DNA of 64,000 nucleotides from Nocardioides sp. LHD-245 (GTDB taxonomy: Bacteria > Actinomycetota > Actinomycetes > Propionibacteriales > Nocardioidaceae), in the NCBI RefSeq assembly GCF_030929495.1, contig NZ_JAVFWN010000010.1, forward strand, positions 62,001 to 126,000. Direction: 5' to 3'. The first letter of the stretch is position 1. Each line of letters starts with the position of its first letter. The notes below the pieces were generated by a model. That model saw only the letters and a list, made by a program, of their open reading frames with translations. It made no database searches and was not told where the DNA came from. Made by a program: the position numbers and the translations under genes. Below are positions 58,394 through 64,000 of this stretch, one piece after another.

Positions 58394-58423
58394 GCGGGGT
58401 GGCGCCGGCCGGCGCCACCCCGC
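58394..58423. terminator. Bidirectional GC-rich terminator hairpin
   Basis: A perfect palindrome with 13-bp arms GGGGTGGCGCCGG/CCGGCGCCACCCC (58396-58421), extendable to 15 bp each. It sits between the convergent stops at 58384 (rightward) and 58434 (leftward). Confidence 0.8.
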
Positions 58424-58433
58424 TCCGGCATCC

Positions 58434-58976
58434 CTAGCGCTCGTCGTCGTCGCGGTGCCGGCGCTCCTCGACCCGGTCGCGCATCCGCCCTCGCTGCTCG
58501 TGGGCCTCGTCGTCGGCCTCGTCGATCTTGCTCTCCAGGGCAGCGACCGCCTCCGGCTTGCCGTGGAAACGCCGGTAGGAGTAGACGATCAGGGCCAGCG
58601 CGATGACGCAGGACAGCAACAGCGTGATCCCGGTCCACACGCCGCCGGGGAGCCACCAGCGCTCCGCGATCGGCCACCAGTCCGGGCTGTCCGGGTCGAC
58701 CAGCCACAGCACGCCGAAGGCGCCGATGCCGAGCGCGCCGACGGTGGACATGATCACCCGTGGCCAGGTCTCGACCCCCTCGGCTGCGGCCCGCAGCGCC
58801 CGCAGCATCACCGGGTCGAGGAGCCGCTCGGCCCAGGTGTACTGCTGCGACAGCACCGCCAGGCCGGCCGCCATCAGCAGCAGCCCGGGGCCGGGCAGCA
58901 CCAGGGCGGCGACGCCCGCGAGCAGCAGCACCCAGCCAAGGATCTCCAGCAGGATCCGCTTCGCCGCGCCGGTCAC
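58434..58976 (-). CDS. PGPGW-type transmembrane protein
   Basis: 180 residues. The N-terminal hydrophobic region LGWVLLLAGVAALVLPGPGL then LLMAAGLAVLSQQYTWAERL matches the PGPGW transmembrane family (TIGR02611-like). Two more helices follow (MSTVGALGIGAFGVLWLV and GVWTGITLLLSCVIALALIV), then a highly charged cytoplasmic tail (EERRHRDDDER). The GTG start at 58976 overlaps the SnoaL-like gene stop (GTGA). Function of the family is unknown. Confidence 0.82.
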   Translation of the reverse strand: MTGAAKRILLEILGWVLLLAGVAALVLPGPGLLLMAAGLAVLSQQYTWAERLLDPVMLRALRAAAEGVETWPRVIMSTVGALGIGAFGVLWLVDPDSPDWWPIAERWWLPGGVWTGITLLLSCVIALALIVYSYRRFHGKPEAVAALESKIDEADDEAHEQRGRMRDRVEERRHRDDDER

Positions 58977-59464
58977 CGGCCGCCGCCGAACTTGTCGAGC
59001 CAGGTCAGCACGTCCGCGTCCGCGTTGCCGTGATCGGCCGCGATCCGCGCCCACCGCTGCGCCATCGCGTGGAAGCGGAGCGGGTTGTAGACGTCCTCCT
59101 CGCGCGAGAAGAGCCCGTCGCCGGCGTACGTCATGATCGTGATGTTGGGCTCGCTCAGCATCGTGCCGTCACCGGGATCGGGCATCGGGTTGAGCACCTC
59201 GCAGACCAGCCGGCCCTGCTCGGCGTCGACGACCTGCCAGGAGATCGGGAACCCCGGCATCATCCGGCCGGGGTACGCCGTCATCGTGCGCACGGCCCAG
59301 TCCCGGATCTCGTCACGGCCGGTGAAGGTGCCCATCGCGTGCTCGACGTAGACGGCGTCGGGGGTGAACAGGTCGGCGTACCCGGACCAGTCGCCGGTCG
59401 CGACGAAGCCGGCGACCTTCTCGTGGAAGGCGGCGTAGGCCTCGGTGATCTCGGCGGCGCTCAT
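58973..59464 (-). CDS. SnoaL-like/NTF2-fold protein
   Basis: 163 residues: MSAAEITEAYAAFHEKVAGF, WSGYADLFTPDAVYVEHAMG, TFTGRDEIRDWAVRTMTAYP and GDGLFSREEDVYNPL fit the nuclear-transport-factor-2-like fold used by polyketide cyclases, isomerases and many proteins without known enzymatic role. ATG at 59464; the nine upstream in-frame residues are unlikely. It is in one operon with the PGPGW protein. Substrate unknown. Confidence 0.82.
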   Translation of the reverse strand: MSAAEITEAYAAFHEKVAGFVATGDWSGYADLFTPDAVYVEHAMGTFTGRDEIRDWAVRTMTAYPGRMMPGFPISWQVVDAEQGRLVCEVLNPMPDPGDGTMLSEPNITIMTYAGDGLFSREEDVYNPLRFHAMAQRWARIAADHGNADADVLTWLDKFGGGR

Positions 59465-59511
59465 GTCGCCGATCCAATCAGAGGGTGGCAAGCCGCACTA
59501 CGCTTCGGGCC

Positions 59512-61083
59512 ATGCCCCGTCGGTCCCGCTCCCTCCGGCGCGGGCCCTTCGGGTCCCGGATCCTGGGCCCACGCGACCAGGGCCCACGGCAGCTGCGGAT
59601 CCGGATCCAGGTGCTGCTGACCGTGATGCTGGTGACGACCAACCTGGTCGGCGCGCTCGTCGTTTTCGTCATCAACACCTGGGCCATCCCCTCGCCCCCG
59701 CCCAACCGGGCGATGGTGGTGGCGCTCGCCATCGCCATCCCGACCTATGTCGTCGTGGCCGCGATCGTCGGCGCGATCTGGGGGACGACGTCCTCCCTGC
59801 GCGCGCTGCGGTGGGCGACCCAGCCGGAGGTCGACCCCGGCCACTCACAGCGGGCCCGGGCACTGCGCGTCCCGCTGTCGCTGACGTCCGCGCAGTTCTT
59901 CATCTGGCTGGTGGGCACCATCCTGTTCACCGTCCTGACCGTCCTGCTGCAGCCCGCACGGGCCGTGGGCACCGGCCTGACCGTGGGGATCGGCGCCGTG
60001 GTCGTGTCCGGCATCGCGTACCTGCTCACCGAGTTCACGCTGCGCCCGATCGCGGCCCGCGCGCTCGCCGACGTGAAGGTGACCCAGCGGGTGCGCGGCG
60101 TCGGCGTCGGGCCGCGGATGGCGATCTTCTGGACCCTCGGCACCGGCGCGCCGATCGTCGGCCTGCTCATCGCCGCGATCCTCGCGCTCACCCCCGCCGG
60201 ATCGGACGCGACCCTCGCCCAGCTCGCCGTCGTGACCATCATCGTGTGCGGGATCGTGCTGGTCTTCGGGTTCCTGCTCACCGACCTCAACGCCCGCTCC
60301 GTGGTCGCCCCGCTGCTGTCGGTGCGCGACGCGATGCAGGAGGTCGAGCACGGCCGCCTGGACGCCGACATCGTCGTGTACGACGGCACCGAGCTCGGGC
60401 AGCTGCAGAGCGGCTTCAACTCGATGGTCCACGGCCTGCGCGAACGCGAGCAGATCCGCGACCTGTTCGGCCGCCACGTCGGCCAGGAGGTCGCCGCCGC
60501 GGCGGCCGCGCTCGGTGCGGGCGAGATCGAGCTCGGCGGCGAGACCAGGGTGTGCTCGGTGCTCTTCGTCGACCTGGTCGGCTCCACGACGTACGCCACC
60601 GAGCACGGGCCCGCGCAGGTCGTCGCCGTCCTCAACAGGTTCTTCGGCGTCGTCGTCGACGAGGTCGACCGGCAGCACGGTCTGGTCAACAAGTTCATCG
60701 GCGACGCGGTGCTGGCGATCTTCGGCGCCCCCGTCGAGCTGGCCGACCACGCCACCGCCGCCCTCTCCGCCGCCCGGGCGATGGCCGACCGGCTGGCCAC
60801 CGAGGTGCCCGAGGTGGCGGCCGGGATCGGGGTGGCCACCGGGCAGGTGGTCGCCGGCAATGTCGGCCACGAGCAGCGCTTCGAGTACACCGTCATCGGC
60901 GACGCCGTGAACTCCGCCGCCCGCCTCACCGACCTCGCCAAGGACGTCCCCGGCCGGGTCCTCGCGTCCTGGGACTCCGTCGCCGCCGCCGACCCAGCCG
61001 AGGCCGTCCGCTGGGTCGGTCACGGCGAGACGGTGCTGCGGGGGCGGGCCGCCCCGACCCGGCTCGCGGTGCAGCGCTTGTAA
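59512..61083 (+). CDS. Membrane adenylate/guanylate cyclase (class III) with HAMP domain
   Basis: 523 residues. Six or so membrane helices occupy the first 265 residues. A HAMP linker follows (LLSVRDAMQEVEHGRLDADI), then a class III cyclase domain: VCSVLFVDLVGSTTYATEHG (metal-binding Asp), LVNKFIGDAVLAIFGAP (second Asp) and YTVIGDAVNSAARLTDLA. Overall like mycobacterial Rv1318c-type cyclases. ATG at 59512 (MPRRSRSLRRGPFG) preferred over 59485. The TAA stop lies inside a palindrome (61080-61094). Confidence 0.92.
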   Translation: MPRRSRSLRRGPFGSRILGPRDQGPRQLRIRIQVLLTVMLVTTNLVGALVVFVINTWAIPSPPPNRAMVVALAIAIPTYVVVAAIVGAIWGTTSSLRALRWATQPEVDPGHSQRARALRVPLSLTSAQFFIWLVGTILFTVLTVLLQPARAVGTGLTVGIGAVVVSGIAYLLTEFTLRPIAARALADVKVTQRVRGVGVGPRMAIFWTLGTGAPIVGLLIAAILALTPAGSDATLAQLAVVTIIVCGIVLVFGFLLTDLNARSVVAPLLSVRDAMQEVEHGRLDADIVVYDGTELGQLQSGFNSMVHGLREREQIRDLFGRHVGQEVAAAAAALGAGEIELGGETRVCSVLFVDLVGSTTYATEHGPAQVVAVLNRFFGVVVDEVDRQHGLVNKFIGDAVLAIFGAPVELADHATAALSAARAMADRLATEVPEVAAGIGVATGQVVAGNVGHEQRFEYTVIGDAVNSAARLTDLAKDVPGRVLASWDSVAAADPAEAVRWVGHGETVLRGRAAPTRLAVQRL

Positions 61084-61172
61084 CTAAGGGTTACCCCACG
61101 AATTCCGGCGCAACAGCACCCGGGTAGTAGCCACAGCACCCGGGCAGTCGAGATGCTGTAACACTTAGTTAC
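61080..61172. promoter_or_regulatory. Pair of 15-bp palindromes between convergent genes
   Basis: Site 1: GTAACTAAGGGTTAC (61080-61094), overlapping the cyclase stop. Site 2: GTAACACTTAGTTAC (61158-61172), ending one base before the TetR stop region. Both are GTAAC-N5-GTTAC; site 2 read in reverse differs from site 1 at one position. Between them is a direct repeat of ACAGCACCCGGG. They could be TetR-type operators, or together a hairpin terminator for both genes. Confidence 0.6.
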
Positions 61173-61173
61173 A

Positions 61174-61761
61174 TCACCCCAGTGCGTCGAGCGCCCGGCC
61201 GACCTGGGCCACCAGCCGCGCCGGGTCCACCTCCACCCCGGTGGGTACGGCTGTCAGCTGGGCGTCGCGCTGGAGCACGGCGAGCCCGTGCACCGCTGCC
61301 CACCCCACGGTGGCCAGCTCCTCGGTCGGCACCGACGCGGCCCAGCCGGTGGCCTGGGCGGCGCCGACCAGCTCGCGCAGCAGCATCCGGTGCGCCAGCC
61401 GGGCGGTGCCGAGCCGCGGGTCGTCGGCATGCAACAGCTCGGGCCGGAACATCACGTCGAACATGGTCGGCCGGGACGCGGCGAACTCGACGTACGCGAC
61501 CGCGGAGGCGACCACCTGCTGCCCACCCTCGGCCGGGACACCGGCCACCGCCGCACGCGTGCGGTCGAGCAGCAGCTCGAAGCCCTCGACGGCCAATGCG
61601 GTGAACAGGCCGGCGCGGTCGTCGAAGTGGTGGGCCGTGGCCTGGTGCGAGACCCCCACCCGGCGGGCGATCGCGCGCAGGCTGGCCTTGGCCAGGCCGC
61701 AGGTCGCGATCTCCTGCTCGGCCGCGCGGAGCAGCCGCTGGCGCAGGTCGCCGTTCCTCAT
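61174..61761 (-). CDS. TetR-family regulator of the MMPL transporter
   Basis: 195 residues. HTH at about 20-65: LAKASLRAIARRVGVSHQAT then AHHFDDRAGLFTALAV. A C-terminal ligand domain follows with MFDVMFRPELLHADDPRL, typical of the WHG/TetR C-terminal family. The ATG at 61761 overlaps the MMPL gene stop (ATGA), so it is co-transcribed and probably autoregulates that operon. Confidence 0.9.
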   Translation of the reverse strand: MRNGDLRQRLLRAAEQEIATCGLAKASLRAIARRVGVSHQATAHHFDDRAGLFTALAVEGFELLLDRTRAAVAGVPAEGGQQVVASAVAYVEFAASRPTMFDVMFRPELLHADDPRLGTARLAHRMLLRELVGAAQATGWAASVPTEELATVGWAAVHGLAVLQRDAQLTAVPTGVEVDPARLVAQVGRALDALG

Positions 61762-64000
61762 GCCGACGATCCTGCCCCATCGCCCACCCCGTCACCCGCC
61801 TCGGCCCGTGCCCCGTCACCCGGCGCAGCCCGCTGCGGCCACCAGAGGTGCCGGCCCAGCACGGTGGCCAGCGCCGGCACCAGCAGCGAGCGCACCACGA
61901 AGGTGTCGAGCAGCAGCCCGACGGCGATGGTGAAGCCGACCTGGCCGATGGTCGTGACCCGGCCGGCCAGCAGCGCCATCATCGACACCGCGAAGATCAC
62001 GCCTGCCGACGTGATGACGCCGCCGGTGACCGCGGTGGCCCGCGCGATCCCGGCCGCCGAGCCGTCGGGCGCCTCCTCGTGCATCCGCTTGGTCAGCAGC
62101 AGGTTGTAGTCGGCGCCGACCGCGACGAGGACGACGAACGCGACCGCCGCGACGGTCCAGTCCAGCTGGATGCCGAGGCCGTACTGCCACACCAGCACCG
62201 AGAGACCGATCGCGGCGCCGTACGACAGCACGACGGTCGCCATCAGCGCGAACGCCGCGACCACGCTGCGCAGGAGCAGGAGCAGGACGAGGAAGACCGC
62301 CACCAGCGCGAAGCCGGCGATCACCTCCAGGTCGGACACGGAGTAGCGCCGCAGGTCGGCGTTGGTGCTCGCCATACCGGTGGTGACGACCTCGGCCTCG
62401 TCGAGCCGCGTGCCGTTGAACGAGGTCTCCACGATGGTACGGATCTCGTCGACCCGCTCGGAGGCCTCGGGCCCGAAGGCATCGGTCGAGCCGAGTACCG
62501 CGAACCGCGCGGTGCGGCCGTCCGGGGACAGATAGAGCCGCATCGCGGCAGCGAAGTCCTGGTCCTGCAGCGCCGTTGGCGGCAGGTAGAACCCGCCGCT
62601 GATCGGGTCGTCGGCCCCCGATCGGGTCTCGCGCAGGTGCCGCGCCGCGGCCGCGAGGCCGTCCTCGAGCTCCGGCAGGGAGGCCGCGACCTCCTGCGTC
62701 CCGCCGTGCAGCCGATCGACGCCCGCGGCGAGCTCCTCGGCGCCGGTGGACAGGTCGCCGAGGCGGTCGGCGAACACCCGCTGACCGTCGGCGAGCCGGC
62801 TGCTGCCCTTGCGGGCCTTCGCCAGTCCGGACCGCAGCTGCTGCAGGCCGGACTGCAGGTCGCCGGTGCCGTCCGCGAGCGACCGGGCGCCCTTCGCCGC
62901 CTCCTGCAGACCGGGCAGCAGCTGATCCCGCTCGGCCTCCCAGATCTGCTTCAGCCCGGTGCGCGCCTGCCGGCACGCCGGGTCCAGCCCGCAGGTGAGG
63001 CTCTTGGTGGCGAGCGCGTCGTGGACCAGCGCGAGACCGTCGACGGCGAGCTGCACCTGGCCCGCGGCCGCGTCGAGGCCGTCGGCGAGGCCGCTCGCGC
63101 CGGCACGCAGGTCACCGGTCCCGGTGATCGCCGCGTCCGCCCCGTCCAGCAGCTGGTCCATCCCCTTCGTCAGCCTGCCCGTCGAGGCGGCGATCCGGTC
63201 CGCGCCCTCGACCGCCCGACCGGCACCGTCGGCCAGCTGCCCGGCCCCGGCGTCGAGCTGCCCGGCGCCGTCGGCCAGCCGCGCCGCGCCGCCGGCTCCC
63301 TCGGCGACCTCCCCCTGCGCGCGGCCGAGCTCGTCGCCGACCAGGCCGGCCTGGTGGGCGACCGACGCCTCCGCGATGGGTACGCCGAGCGGGCGGGTCA
63401 CGCTGCGGACCAGCTCGACACCGTCGTGCTGGGCGGCGGCGGCCGCGGCACGTTCGAGGACGGCGAGGTCCCTGCTGGTGCGCAGGTCGTGGTCGGCGCG
63501 CACCAGCACGTAGTCCGGCAGCACCTCGTTGACCGGGAAGTGGCGGGCGAGCAGGGCATAGCCCCGGTTGCTCTCCGCGCCGTCCGGGAGCGGGTCGCGC
63601 ACGTCGTACGACAGGTCGGCGAGGGGGAACAGCGCCGCCAACGCGGCCAGGGGCAGCAGCGACGCGGTGAGCATCCGCACCGGGTGCGCGGCGACCAGGC
63701 CGGCCACCCGCTGCCATACGCCGGCCGCCCGGGACACCCGCGGCTCGGCCCAGCCGCGGCGGCCCGCCAGCGCCAGGAGCGCCGGGGTCAGGGTCAGGCT
63801 GACGAGCAGGTTGACCGCGATGCTGACCGCGACGGCGGGCCCGGTGGTGTTGAAGAAGCCGAGGTCGGCGAGCGCCATCGCGAGGGTGGCGAGGACGACG
63901 GTCACGGCCGAGCCCGCGATCACCGAGCCGACCCGGGTGGCGGCGATGGCGGCGGCCCGGGTCGGCTCGACGCCGAGCCGGCGCTGCTCGTGGTAGCGCG
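61758..64000 (-). CDS. MMPL/RND-family transporter (5' end outside window)
   Basis: At least 746 codons in the window. Membrane blocks include VVLATLAMALADLGFFNTTG, VIAGFALVAVFLVLLLLLRS and FVVLVAVGADYNLLLTKRMH, the last being the MMPL signature with the proton-relay Asp-Tyr. The large outer loop (about 200 residues) is made of repeating A/G-x-x-L-A-D-G units (for example LADGAGQLDAGAGQLADGAG), predicted to form coiled coils. It exports lipids or drugs. The frame stays open to the right edge, so the N-terminus is missing. Confidence 0.93.
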   Translation of the reverse strand, partial: RYHEQRRLGVEPTRAAAIAATRVGSVIAGSAVTVVLATLAMALADLGFFNTTGPAVAVSIAVNLLVSLTLTPALLALAGRRGWAEPRVSRAAGVWQRVAGLVAAHPVRMLTASLLPLAALAALFPLADLSYDVRDPLPDGAESNRGYALLARHFPVNEVLPDYVLVRADHDLRTSRDLAVLERAAAAAAQHDGVELVRSVTRPLGVPIAEASVAHQAGLVGDELGRAQGEVAEGAGGAARLADGAGQLDAGAGQLADGAGRAVEGADRIAASTGRLTKGMDQLLDGADAAITGTGDLRAGASGLADGLDAAAGQVQLAVDGLALVHDALATKSLTCGLDPACRQARTGLKQIWEAERDQLLPGLQEAAKGARSLADGTGDLQSGLQQLRSGLAKARKGSSRLADGQRVFADRLGDLSTGAEELAAGVDRLHGGTQEVAASLPELEDGLAAAARHLRETRSGADDPISGGFYLPPTALQDQDFAAAMRLYLSPDGRTARFAVLGSTDAFGPEASERVDEIRTIVETSFNGTRLDEAEVVTTGMASTNADLRRYSVSDLEVIAGFALVAVFLVLLLLLRSVVAAFALMATVVLSYGAAIGLSVLVWQYGLGIQLDWTVAAVAFVVLVAVGADYNLLLTKRMHEEAPDGSAAGIARATAVTGGVITSAGVIFAVSMMALLAGRVTTIGQVGFTIAVGLLLDTFVVRSLLVPALATVLGRHLWWPQRAAPGDGARAEAGDGVGDGAGSSA

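Overview
The window reads as a high-GC actinobacterial chromosome, most likely Nocardioides or a close relative (inference). Supporting signs are a mycofactocin locus, a homodimeric PDH E1, an actinobacterial-type MenB and F420-type (Ddn-like) reductase, GAF-ANTAR regulators, several DUF5994 proteins, an AddAB-free RecBCD, and very frequent 4-base ATGA/GTGA start-stop overlaps. No rRNA, tRNA, CRISPR array or replication origin was seen.

Layout. 0-1.4 kb: start of a mycofactocin cluster (mftC partial, mftB, mftA leftward; mftR divergent). 1.4-5.2 kb: two related C-terminal-HTH (XRE) regulators flanking an ECF sigma factor fused to its own zinc-finger anti-sigma, membrane segment and outer domain. 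5.5-11.6 kb: lipoate-ligase-like protein, LysR regulator and pyruvate dehydrogenase aceE-aceF. 11.6-22.3 kb: a catabolic block holding a decayed asparaginase, aspartase, M20 amidohydrolase, DUF1028, RidA, flavin monooxygenase, nitrilase, NCS1 permease, LysR regulator and aldoxime dehydratase. The last five enzymes and transport genes suggest an aldoxime to nitrile to acid route. 22.5-29.2 kb: stress/regulatory accessory region with five DUF5994 copies (two broken), two GAF-ANTAR proteins, a fatty acid desaturase, and a LuxR regulator with two tiny membrane proteins. 29.6-33.1 kb: a DUF11-repeat, LPXTG-anchored surface protein.

33.1-38.1 kb: a decayed genomic island downstream of menB. It contains a deleted IS3-family element, orphan and paired toxin-antitoxin genes, unknown genes, and two direct copies of the menB 3' end. 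Each copy is accompanied by short repeats at exact 11-bp spacing, as expected for remnants of integrase attachment sites. 38-49 kb: menB, a Ddn-like protein, an ACT-domain protein, a large imperfect inverted repeat, then recC-recB-recD as one overlapping operon. 49-53 kb: a frameshifted antitoxin/PIN toxin pair, a tandem TetR protein, a patatin-like lipase, a maltose-type acetyltransferase and a lipoprotein. 53-58.4 kb: a sensor kinase/LuxR pair followed by a membrane protein and a secreted Ig-like protein. 58.4-64 kb: a PGPGW membrane protein, a SnoaL-like protein, a class III adenylate cyclase, and a TetR-MMPL transporter unit cut by the window edge.

How the parts fit. The lipoate ligase probably serves the lipoylated E2 of the adjacent PDH. 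The LysR gene between the permease and the aldoxime dehydratase probably controls the nitrile block. Aspartase and the asparaginase remnant point to amide or amino-acid nitrogen feeding into fumarate. The most unusual items are the aldoxime-nitrile block, the self-contained sigma/anti-sigma fusion between paired XRE genes, the tandem attachment sites at menB, and the DUF5994 cluster.
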